From JASLBX01 sp035762665 (lineage in GTDB: Bacteria > Actinomycetota > Actinomycetes > Jiangellales > Jiangellaceae): 64,000 nt of DNA. Shown piece after piece: positions 27,082-35,220 of the stretch; the stretch's first letter is position 1; the number at the start of each line of letters is the position of its first letter. The DNA lies in contig DASTNZ010000236.1 in the NCBI GenBank assembly GCA_035762665.1, forward strand, positions 32,353 through 96,352, in the 5' to 3' direction. Below the pieces are notes generated by a model that searched no databases, was not told where the DNA came from, and worked only from the letters and a program-made list of their open reading frames with translations. A program made the position numbers and the translations under genes.

Positions 27082-30000
27082 GTGTCGAAATCCGCAACCG
27101 TCCTCCGCAGGGCGCTCACCGAGCGTGTCGTGGTAGCCGACGGTGCGATGGGCACGATGCTCCAGGCCGCAAGCCTGACCCTCGACGACTTCGAAGGACA
27201 CGAGGGCTGCAACGAGATCCTCAACCTGACCCGGCCGGACGTTGTTCGCTCGATCCACGACGCGTACCTCGGGGTCGGCGTCGATTGCGTGGAAACCAAC
27301 ACGTTCGGTGCGAACTGGACGGCTTTGTCCGAGTACGACCTCGCCGACCGCATCCACGAGATCGCACTCCGTGGCGCCGAGCTGGCCAGGGAAGTCGCCG
27401 ACGGGTGGTCGACACCTGACCGGCCGCGCTGGGTCCTCGGGTCGGTCGGCCCGGGTACCAAACTGCCGTCTCTCGGCCATGTGAGCTTCGCAGTGCTGCG
27501 TGATGCTTACCAATCGCAGGTCGAAGGCATGCTCGCCGGGGGAGTGGACGCCGTCCTCGTCGAGACGGCGCAGGACCTTCTGCAGGCCAAAGCAGCGGTC
27601 ATCGGGGCTCGGCGCGCAATGGCGGCAGCGGGGACGGACGTCCCACTGGTGGTGAACGTCACTGTGGAGACCACCGGCACAATGCTGCTCGGGAGCGAGA
27701 TCGGCGCCGCGCTGACCGCGCTCGAACCGCTCGGCGTCGACCTGCTCGGGCTGAACTGCGCCACAGGCCCCGCGGAAATGAGTGAACACCTCCGCCACCT
27801 AGCCCGGCACGCGGGAGCCGGACTGGCCTGCATGCCGAACGCCGGCCTGCCCGAGCTCACGGCCGACGGCGCCCGCTATCCGCTCACACCCGGGGAGCTG
27901 GCCAACGCCCACGACCTGTTCACCCGCGAGTACGGACTGGCTCTGGTGGGCGGCTGCTGCGGAACGACCCCCGAGCATCTGCGCCAGGTGGTGGAGCGCG
28001 TGGGGGGCCGCGAGGTCGCCGGCCGAGTGCCGCAGATCGAACCCGGCGTGTCCAGCCTCTACCAGCACGTGCCGTTCCGCCAGGACGTGTCGTACCTGGC
28101 CATTGGCGAGCGCACCAACGCCAATGGCTCGAAGGCCTTCCGCGAGGCGATGCTCGACAAGCGCTGGGACGACTGCGTCGAGATCGCCCGGGCACAGATC
28201 CGCGACGGCTCCCACCTTCTCGACCTGTGCGTCGACTACGTCGGGCGGGACGGCGTTGCCGACATGCATGAACTTGCCGGGCGGTTCGCGACCGCGAGCA
28301 CCCTGCCGCTCGTGCTGGACTCGACCGAGCCTGCGGTCATCGAGGCCGGTCTGGAGTGTCTCGGCGGGCGCAGTGTGATCAACTCGGTCAACTACGAGGA
28401 CGGTGACGGCCCGGACTCCAGGCTGCGTCGCCTGATGCCTATCGTCCGCGAGCACGGCGCGGCCGTCATCGCGCTGACCATCGACGAGGAGGGCCAGGCC
28501 CGGAGCGCAGAATGGAAGCTCCGGGTGGCCGAGCGGCTGATCAAGCAGCTCACCGACGAGTTCGGGATGCGCGAGAGCGACATCATCATCGACTGCCTGA
28601 CCTTCCCGATCACGACCGGCCAGGAGGACGGCCGGCGCGACGCGGCGGAGACGATCGAGGCGATCCGCGAGCTCAAGCGGCGCCACCCGGACGTGCAGAC
28701 GACGCTCGGCATCTCGAACGTCTCCTTCGGGCTGAACCCTGCCGCCCGTGCCGTGCTCAACTCCGTGTTCCTGCACGAGGCGGTCGGCGCTGGGCTGGAC
28801 TCGGCTATCGTGCACGCCGCTCGCATCCTGCCGATCTCGCGTATCCCCGAGGAACAGCTCCAGGTCGCGCAGGATTTGGTCTATGACAGACGTCGTCCGT
28901 CGTCCGATGGCCGTGAGGCCTATGACCCGCTGGTGCGGTTCCTTGAGCTGTTCGAAGGAGTGTCGGTCTCGGCCGACGACCGCGCCGAGGCCCTCGCCGC
29001 CCTACCGCTTTTCGAGCGGCTCGAGCGGCGGATCGTCGACGGAGAGCGCAACGGCCTCGAAGCCGACCTGGACGAGGCCCTGCAACAGCGCAGCGCTCTC
29101 GACATCGTCAACGACACCCTGCTGGCCGGCATGCGAACAGTCGGCGAGCTGTTCGGCAAGGGTGAGATGCAGCTGCCGTTCGTCCTGCAGAGCGCCGAGG
29201 TCATGAAGGCAGCGGTCGCCCACCTCGAACCGCATATCGAGGGACGCGGCGGCGACGAGTCCCGGGCGACGATCGTGCTGGCCACGGTCAGGGGCGACGT
29301 GCACGACATCGGCAAGAACCTGGTCGACATCATCCTTACGAACAACGGCTACCGGGTCGTGAACCTTGGCATCAAGCAGCCGATCACTACGATCCTCGAG
29401 GCAGCCGAGGAGCACGGCGCGGACGCCATCGGCATGTCCGGCCTACTGGTCAAGAGCACTGTCGTGATGAAGGAGAACCTCGAGGAGATGAACCAGCGGG
29501 GCGTCGCCACCCGCTGGCCCGTGCTGCTCGGCGGCGCGGCGCTGACCCGCGCGTATGTCGAGGACGACCTGGCGTCGCTTTACGCCGGCGAGGTGCGGTA
29601 CGCCCGAGATGCGTTCGAAGGGCTCCGGCTCATGGACGCGATCGCAGCCGCCAAAGCCGACGCTCGCACGTCCCTGTCGGAGGTGCTGCCGGAACGGCGC
29701 AAGCGGCGCGTCGCTCGGACCGCGCGGCGGGACGACACGCCCGCCGACGTGGCCGACGTACGGTCGGACGTCGCCACCGACACCCCGGTTCCCCACCCGC
29801 CGTTCTGGGGCTCCCGCGTCGTCAAAGGCATCCCGCTCGCCGACTACGCCGTCTACCTGGACGAGCGTGCAACCTTCCTCGGTCAGTGGGGGCTGCGTGG
29901 CTCCCGCGGCGATGGCCCCTCGTATGAAGAACTTGTCGAGACGGAGGGACGTCCGCGGCTGCGGATGTGGCTGGACCGCCTGCATACCGAGGGCATCCTC

Positions 30001-30594
30001 GAACCGGGAGTGGTGTACGGGTATTGGCCGGCGGTATCCGAAGAGCGCGACCTCGTGGTGCTCGATCCCGACAACCACAGCGACGAGGTCGCCCGGTTCA
30101 CCTTCCCGCGCCAGCGGCGTGACCGGCGGCTGTGCCTGGCCGACTTCTTCCGGTCCCGCGAGTCCGGCGAGCCGGGTGAAGTTGACGTGGTCGCCTTCCA
30201 CCTGGTCACCATGGGATCTCGGGTGGCCGAGGTGACGGCCAAATTGTTCGCCGAGAACGCCTACCGCGACTATCTCGAGCTGCACGGGCTCTCGGTCCAA
30301 CTCACCGAGGCGCTTGCCGAGTATTGGCACGCGCGGGTGCGTGCGGAACTCGGGTTCGGCGGTGAGGACGACGCGTCGCTCGACGGCATCCTCGATCAGG
30401 GCTACCGCGGCTCTCGGTACTCCTTCGGATATCCGGCTTGCCCGGACCTGGAGGCGCGGAAGATCCTGGTCCGGTTGCTCGAACCGGAGCGGATCGGAGT
30501 CCAGCTTTCCGAGGAGCTCCAGCTTCACCCAGAGCAATCAACTGACGCGCTGATCGTCCACCACCCCGAGGCCAAGTACTTCAACGCCGGCTGA
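27082..30594 (+). CDS. metH: cobalamin-dependent methionine synthase MetH
   Basis: 1170 residues, GTG start after TAGGAGAAG. Modules in order: homocysteine-binding barrel with zinc Cys226 (GLNCATGP) and Cys292/293 (VGGCCGTTPEH); pterin-binding barrel (AIGERTNANGSKAF); cobalamin domain with lower ligand His741 in GDVHDIGKN; and a C-terminal AdoMet activation domain ending with GSRYSFGYPACPD. It transfers the methyl group of 5-methyl-THF to homocysteine through B12. Upstream is only about 120 bp; a small ctgtcc/ggacag hairpin lies there, but no B12 riboswitch is recognised. Confidence 0.97.
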   Translation: MSKSATVLRRALTERVVVADGAMGTMLQAASLTLDDFEGHEGCNEILNLTRPDVVRSIHDAYLGVGVDCVETNTFGANWTALSEYDLADRIHEIALRGAELAREVADGWSTPDRPRWVLGSVGPGTKLPSLGHVSFAVLRDAYQSQVEGMLAGGVDAVLVETAQDLLQAKAAVIGARRAMAAAGTDVPLVVNVTVETTGTMLLGSEIGAALTALEPLGVDLLGLNCATGPAEMSEHLRHLARHAGAGLACMPNAGLPELTADGARYPLTPGELANAHDLFTREYGLALVGGCCGTTPEHLRQVVERVGGREVAGRVPQIEPGVSSLYQHVPFRQDVSYLAIGERTNANGSKAFREAMLDKRWDDCVEIARAQIRDGSHLLDLCVDYVGRDGVADMHELAGRFATASTLPLVLDSTEPAVIEAGLECLGGRSVINSVNYEDGDGPDSRLRRLMPIVREHGAAVIALTIDEEGQARSAEWKLRVAERLIKQLTDEFGMRESDIIIDCLTFPITTGQEDGRRDAAETIEAIRELKRRHPDVQTTLGISNVSFGLNPAARAVLNSVFLHEAVGAGLDSAIVHAARILPISRIPEEQLQVAQDLVYDRRRPSSDGREAYDPLVRFLELFEGVSVSADDRAEALAALPLFERLERRIVDGERNGLEADLDEALQQRSALDIVNDTLLAGMRTVGELFGKGEMQLPFVLQSAEVMKAAVAHLEPHIEGRGGDESRATIVLATVRGDVHDIGKNLVDIILTNNGYRVVNLGIKQPITTILEAAEEHGADAIGMSGLLVKSTVVMKENLEEMNQRGVATRWPVLLGGAALTRAYVEDDLASLYAGEVRYARDAFEGLRLMDAIAAAKADARTSLSEVLPERRKRRVARTARRDDTPADVADVRSDVATDTPVPHPPFWGSRVVKGIPLADYAVYLDERATFLGQWGLRGSRGDGPSYEELVETEGRPRLRMWLDRLHTEGILEPGVVYGYWPAVSEERDLVVLDPDNHSDEVARFTFPRQRRDRRLCLADFFRSRESGEPGEVDVVAFHLVTMGSRVAEVTAKLFAENAYRDYLELHGLSVQLTEALAEYWHARVRAELGFGGEDDASLDGILDQGYRGSRYSFGYPACPDLEARKILVRLLEPERIGVQLSEELQLHPEQSTDALIVHHPEAKYFNAG

Positions 30595-30630
30595 CGATGG
30601 CCGCCAAAGCGGGCTGATACCGTCGGCGTA

Positions 30631-31302
30631 GTGCACACTCCGCTGCCGGCAGCCGTCCTCTGGGATATGGACGGCACCCTCGTCGACACCGAACCGGATT
30701 GGATCGCCACCGAGCGTGCCCTAGTCATCTCGCATGGCGGCACCTGGACGGATGAAGATTCCGAACGCCTGGTCGGCAGCGCGCTGATCGAGGCGGGGGA
30801 GTACATCAGAGTCCGCGGTGGACTTCCGATGACTGCCGAGCAAGTGGTCGAGACGATGGTGGAGCGGGTCCTCGAGCGCTTGAAGGAGTCCGTCACCTGG
30901 CGACCTGGCGCACGCGAACTGCTGGCCGACCTTCGCGCTCATCACGTGCCTTGCGCGCTCGTGACCATGTCGTACCGGAAGCTGGCCGATGTCGTGGTAT
31001 CCGCACTGCCACCGGACAGCTTCGGCGCGGTCGTCACCGGAGACGAGGTCGTCAACGGCAAGCCGCACCCCGAGCCATATTTACGGGCCGCGCGCGAGCT
31101 CGGTGTCGATATTGCCCGCTGCATTGTGATCGAGGATTCGACCACGGGTGCCCGGGCCGGTGTCGCGTCTGGTGCACGCGTCGTCGCCGCGCCGAACGTC
31201 GTCGATGTCAATCTGTCGGGTGTGCCCACTGTGGCTACGCTCGTGAAAATGCGGGCGGCCGACCTCGCCGCTATCGCCGGCTACAGGGGCGCACCACGCT
31301 GA
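30631..31302 (+). CDS. HAD family hydrolase (beta-phosphoglucomutase-like)
   Basis: 223 residues, GTG start, 36 bp after metH and likely cotranscribed. HAD motif I LWDMDGTLVDTEPD, motif II VTMSYRK region, Lys in VNGKPHPEPYL and motif III IEDSTTGARAG are all intact. The small helical cap between motifs I and II is of the phosphoglycolate/phosphoglucomutase subtype. It dephosphorylates or isomerises a small phosphorylated metabolite; the substrate is unknown. Confidence 0.92.
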   Translation: MHTPLPAAVLWDMDGTLVDTEPDWIATERALVISHGGTWTDEDSERLVGSALIEAGEYIRVRGGLPMTAEQVVETMVERVLERLKESVTWRPGARELLADLRAHHVPCALVTMSYRKLADVVVSALPPDSFGAVVTGDEVVNGKPHPEPYLRAARELGVDIARCIVIEDSTTGARAGVASGARVVAAPNVVDVNLSGVPTVATLVKMRAADLAAIAGYRGAPR

Positions 31303-31438
31303 CGTCTCGACAGATGTCGGAAGCCGGCCACATTCACTCCGTACACATGGCCAGTGACCGGACGTCGCTGCCTTCCTAGTGTGAGCGGCGAGGCGGCCTG
31401 CGGTGGGTCGCGTCGTCTCTGCGCCCATAGGAGGCACG

Positions 31439-33970
31439 ATGAGATTGAGACCGACGAACCGGCGAATACGCAGGACGGTCGCGTGGCGCGTCATAGCCGT
31501 CGGAGGAGCTGCGGCGCTGGTGATTCCGCTGGCCAGCGGCATGGGCGTAGCGGCTCAGGCACCGGCTACGGAATCCGACAGCGGCCCGATCGTGGCGGCA
31601 GACCCGCAGCAGTGGACGGATCAGGCTGAAATGACCTGGGACGACTACGTCCCCGTTCGGCCGCCTGAGTGGAACTCCGCCGATACCAGCCAGGGCAGCG
31701 AAGTGCAGTACCGCACTGCCGTGATCTTGATGGACTTCGAGGATCAGCCGTTCCTGATCACTCAGGACCCTGAATCGCATCCCTTCGGGAACCCGCAGAG
31801 TGGCTGGGAGCCGGTGGCGCAGGAGGACGTCAACGAGTGGTTCTACGAGTACTACGCCGTTCCGAACGAGTACAACGGGGGCCAGACACTGCATTCCTAC
31901 TGGATGGAAGACAGCCACGGCCGGATCGGCGTCGACGTCGAGGTCTTCGGCCCGTACACCATGCCGCACCACTGGTGGCAGTACGGCCTCAGCGAATGGG
32001 GCGCGAACTCACTCAACACGAACCAGTGTCCCGCCCAGGCGAACATCCCGACGGGAGGGACCAACGTCACTGAACTGAATGTCACCTCGACCGACTTCTT
32101 CTACGTCGGAGACCGCATCACGATCAGGCACGACATGTTCCCGTCCGGAGGCGGCCGTCCGCCGTTGACGATCAACCGGACGGTAGTCGACATCCCCGAT
32201 GCGAACACTCTGGTGCTCGACCAGCCAGTGGACGAAATCTGGGACGGCGCCCGCGTTCACGACTGCGGACTGGACATCCGCACCGACGGTGGAAACGCCT
32301 GGCGAGCCGACATCGGCTGCGAATCAGGCCTGTGCGGCTTCAATAATGGCTTCTACGTCACCGCGGGCCACGACGAATCGTCGACGTGGGAAGAGTTCGG
32401 CCAGATGATCTTCGCAGGGCCAGAGGAGGTACCAGACGAGTTGGGTAATCCGAATCCCAACCTCCCGAACTCGTCAGTAACCAGATACGTGCCGTGGACC
32501 TCGTGGTACGCGGCAGCAAATCACTGGCCGAATGCGGGCGGTGGCACGTCCACCCAGGCCGAGAGCTCGGGCCAGAGCGTGTTCGCGCATGAGTTCAGCC
32601 ACTTGCGCGGTCTGCCGGACAACTACAACAACCCGTTCTCCGATACCGACCGCAACTACACCGGTTACTGGGAGATGATGAGCCGCGGGACGTTCAACGG
32701 TCCCGGCGGTACCCACAACCGTTGGCAGATCCCGAACGCCGGCGGCTCGGCGCTCGGCCCACACCACATGCTGCACTTCAAGACCAGTGGTTCTGGTGGC
32801 CGGTTGGGCGTCGTGACAGATGACGAGCAGGTCATCCTCGACCGGCCAGCTCTCGTCGACCAGGGTGTCGCGGTCACCACGCTGCAGGCGCGCTCGTACG
32901 TTCCCAACGGGATCGATGTGGGCCTCACGGTCAACCTCGGCGCCGGCGGGTACATTCCGGGCAACTGCGAGACGCTGACCGACGATCCGTTCTGGTGCAC
33001 GCACACCAACCAGACGACGTGGCAGCGGTTCACGATGGAGGTCGTGGATCGGGTCGGGAACGACTCGTTCACGCCCGGGCATGGTGTCCTGCTGGCTCAG
33101 ACCCGCAACTCGGGAACCCCGCGGGCGCGGCTCATCGACGCCAACATCGAGAACATCAACAGGATCGACTACTTCCGGCCGGACGGAACTCCGGTGCCGG
33201 TCGTGCGTGGTGACCCTCGCCAGCTCGATGACGCAACGTTCCATGCCGGCACCGAGTCCGACAGCCAGTACGAGTACATCGAGAACTTCAACGATCTGCA
33301 CTTCTACGTTCTCGATGCGTACCGGGATGAGGACGGCGTGCTGTTCTACGACGTCGCGGTCCGGCACCTCGACGGAGCGGGCGCCTTCGCGCGGGGCGCC
33401 GAGCTCGGCGAGGCGGCGACCTACCCGGTCGGCGATTCGACCGCCCTGGTGAACGTGCCGCTGAGCAACACCGGCGAGGCCGGCGAGGGTGTCTTCGATT
33501 CGGACGTCTACCGCCTGTCCGCGTCAGTCGACGGTGACGGCTGGGGCGTGCACCTGCCGTACGAGGTCGTCGCGGCGGCATCCGGCGAGTCCGTGCCCGT
33601 CTCGGTGTACGCCACGGCCGGCACGGGCGCGACGGAATCGGCAACGGTGACCGTGACGGCAACCAGCGAGACCGACTCCAGTGTGTCGGTGTCGCTCGAG
33701 GTCGAGCTGACCTCGGCGGACCTCAAGGTGACACTCGACACCGCATCCGCGCTCGTCGAGGCCTACTACGCGGCCGGCGTCATTGAAACGAACGAGCGGA
33801 ACCAGTTGAGCGCGCTGCTGAACGTGATATCGAACACGACCGGCAAGGCAGCTCAGAACGCGGTCAACCAGTTCGAGGAGTTCGCCTCGAGGATTGCCGA
33901 TGTGGGCGCGCGCAACCTGGCCAGTGCCGCCCTCGTGTCGGTGGCTGGAGATATCCGCAGCGACCTGTGA
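31439..33970 (+). CDS. secreted M6 (immune inhibitor A-like) metalloprotease with FIMAH-type C-terminus
   Basis: 843 residues; ATG preceded by AGGAGG. A twin-arginine-like or Sec signal peptide (RRTVAWRVIAVGGAAALVIP) gives an exported protein. The zinc site is HEFSHLRGLPD at residues 384-394 (His384, Glu385, His388) in a metzincin-like pattern, with a MSRGTF Met-turn downstream. About residues 640-760 form Ser/Thr-rich beta-sandwich sequence, and the last 85 residues, starting LKVTLDTASALVEAYYAAGV, match the helical FIMAH tail common in secreted actinobacterial enzymes. It likely degrades extracellular proteins. It opens the protease/hydroxyproline block and is followed by a strong terminator. 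Confidence 0.92.
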   Translation: MRLRPTNRRIRRTVAWRVIAVGGAAALVIPLASGMGVAAQAPATESDSGPIVAADPQQWTDQAEMTWDDYVPVRPPEWNSADTSQGSEVQYRTAVILMDFEDQPFLITQDPESHPFGNPQSGWEPVAQEDVNEWFYEYYAVPNEYNGGQTLHSYWMEDSHGRIGVDVEVFGPYTMPHHWWQYGLSEWGANSLNTNQCPAQANIPTGGTNVTELNVTSTDFFYVGDRITIRHDMFPSGGGRPPLTINRTVVDIPDANTLVLDQPVDEIWDGARVHDCGLDIRTDGGNAWRADIGCESGLCGFNNGFYVTAGHDESSTWEEFGQMIFAGPEEVPDELGNPNPNLPNSSVTRYVPWTSWYAAANHWPNAGGGTSTQAESSGQSVFAHEFSHLRGLPDNYNNPFSDTDRNYTGYWEMMSRGTFNGPGGTHNRWQIPNAGGSALGPHHMLHFKTSGSGGRLGVVTDDEQVILDRPALVDQGVAVTTLQARSYVPNGIDVGLTVNLGAGGYIPGNCETLTDDPFWCTHTNQTTWQRFTMEVVDRVGNDSFTPGHGVLLAQTRNSGTPRARLIDANIENINRIDYFRPDGTPVPVVRGDPRQLDDATFHAGTESDSQYEYIENFNDLHFYVLDAYRDEDGVLFYDVAVRHLDGAGAFARGAELGEAATYPVGDSTALVNVPLSNTGEAGEGVFDSDVYRLSASVDGDGWGVHLPYEVVAAASGESVPVSVYATAGTGATESATVTVTATSETDSSVSVSLEVELTSADLKVTLDTASALVEAYYAAGVIETNERNQLSALLNVISNTTGKAAQNAVNQFEEFASRIADVGARNLASAALVSVAGDIRSDL

Positions 33971-33989
33971 TCCAATGTCCCCCCACAAC

Positions 33990-34019
33990 GGGGCGGGAGA
34001 CCGTTCGGTCTCCCGCCCC
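33990..34019 (+). terminator. strong hairpin terminator after M6 protease
   Basis: GGGGCGGGAGACC and its exact complement GGTCTCCCGCCCC form a 13-bp stem around a GTTC loop, 20 bp after the protease stop. No long U-run follows, as is usual in actinomycete intrinsic terminators. Confidence 0.85.
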
Positions 34020-34059
34020 ACTCTTACCCACGGGCAAGGCGGCGGTTACCGTGCATCCC

Positions 34060-34515
34060 ATGTCTTACCCGCGACCACGTGTCTGGCGGTTCGGCGCGTG
34101 GTTGATCGTCGTGGCCGCGCTGGTGCCGCTGACCGGTTGTGCGGACAACCCGGAGGTTTCTGACGAGGCTGGTTTGACGCTCCGGCTTGTCATCCCGGAT
34201 ACCAACATCCGCGAGCCTGACGTACCGTGCTCCGGCGCGAGCGGCTTCCGGTTCGCCCATCCGCAAGCACCGTTCATCGTCGAGGACGCCGACGGTCGGC
34301 AAGTAGCGTCCGGCACCTTGCCGGAAGGAACGGCAGAGAAGGCCTTCAACATCGACCTGGGCGATGAACGCCAACCAACGGTCTGCGTGATGATGGTCGA
34401 GGTCCAGGGCGTGGAAACACTGGACGATCACTACTTGGTGATCGACGACAGGTCTCCCGTTCCGATCAAACCCAACTCGAGCCTGGAAGACATCCCGGAG
34501 GTTGTGCTGCGGTGA
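34060..34515 (+). CDS. hypothetical lipoprotein
   Basis: 151 residues (an in-frame GTG three codons earlier is possible). A signal sequence with lipobox LTGC (about residues 23-26) anchors it in the membrane. The mature part (LTLRLVIPDTNIREPDVPC, then beta-rich sequence with a second Cys) resembles a small immunoglobulin-like or carbohydrate-binding fold, but no family is recognised. The TGA overlaps the GTG of the following thioredoxin-like lipoprotein gene, so the two proteins probably act together outside the membrane. Confidence 0.7.
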   Translation: MSYPRPRVWRFGAWLIVVAALVPLTGCADNPEVSDEAGLTLRLVIPDTNIREPDVPCSGASGFRFAHPQAPFIVEDADGRQVASGTLPEGTAEKAFNIDLGDERQPTVCVMMVEVQGVETLDDHYLVIDDRSPVPIKPNSSLEDIPEVVLR

Positions 34516-35063
34516 AGCTCGTCCGCTTGGCGGCCTGTGCTGCCGCAGTCATTCTCAGCGCCTGCTCCAGCACGCCGGCTGCGACCGGGGAGTTGCCTGG
34601 TGCGGTGCCGGACGGTGTGGTGTTCCGGGAGCCACCAGCCGGCGCCCCACCCGCAGCGGGCTTCGAGTTGGATCTGGTCGATGGCCGCACGCTGGATGTG
34701 CCCGGGGAATGGGAAGAGCGCCCGGTTGTGCTGGTCTTCTTCGAGTCCTGGTGCACGCTCTGCCAAGAGCAGCAGGAGAGCATCAACGACGTCGTAGCCG
34801 ACTACCGCGATGTCGTGCTGTTCGTCGGAATCGCCAATCTCTCCGAGCCTGCGGACGTCGAGCAGTACGTAGCGGACAACGACATCACCTACCCGGTGGG
34901 AATCGACACCACCGGCCGAACCTTTCTCAACTACGCGGTGACCGAACCCCCGCTCGTGGCCCTCGTCAGCAAGGGCGGCCAGGTGCTGCGCGGCTGGCCG
35001 GAAGGCATCTCTGGCGAGGAGTTGCAGGAGCAGATCGAGCAGTTGGCCGTCGAATCTCGCTGA
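34512..35063 (+). CDS. TlpA-like thioredoxin-fold lipoprotein
   Basis: 183 residues from a GTG overlapping the previous stop. Lipobox ILSAC is followed by a Pro/Ala-rich linker and a thioredoxin-fold domain with FFESWCTLCQEQ (CxxC active site WCTLC) and the cis-Pro region TEPPLVALVSKGG. It is probably a membrane-anchored extracytoplasmic disulfide oxidoreductase. It could help fold the cysteine-containing secreted proteases in this region, which is inference from position. It ends about 160 bp before the convergent M64 protease. Confidence 0.85.
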   Translation: MKLVRLAACAAAVILSACSSTPAATGELPGAVPDGVVFREPPAGAPPAAGFELDLVDGRTLDVPGEWEERPVVLVFFESWCTLCQEQQESINDVVADYRDVVLFVGIANLSEPADVEQYVADNDITYPVGIDTTGRTFLNYAVTEPPLVALVSKGGQVLRGWPEGISGEELQEQIEQLAVESR

Positions 35064-35089
35064 TCGTCGGAACCTCGGCCGTCCTCGTA

Positions 35090-35141
35090 CCAAGGTCCAT
35101 TCCTGACAGGCGCACTTGGCTCGGTCAGGAATGGTACTTGG
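35090..35141 (+). terminator. hairpin between convergent genes
   Basis: CAAGGTCCATTCCTGAC (35091-35107) pairs with GTCAGGAATGGTACTTG (35124-35140) with two mismatches, plus an outer C-G pair, leaving a 16-base loop. It follows the thioredoxin-like lipoprotein and precedes the 3' end of the M64 protease, so it can act for either strand. Confidence 0.6.
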
Positions 35142-35220
35142 CCGTCGACCCTGGTGGCACGGGTGCGGCGGTGGCTCTGCGCCCCAATCGCAAAGCCATC
35201 GCCGCACTCGAAACGGACGA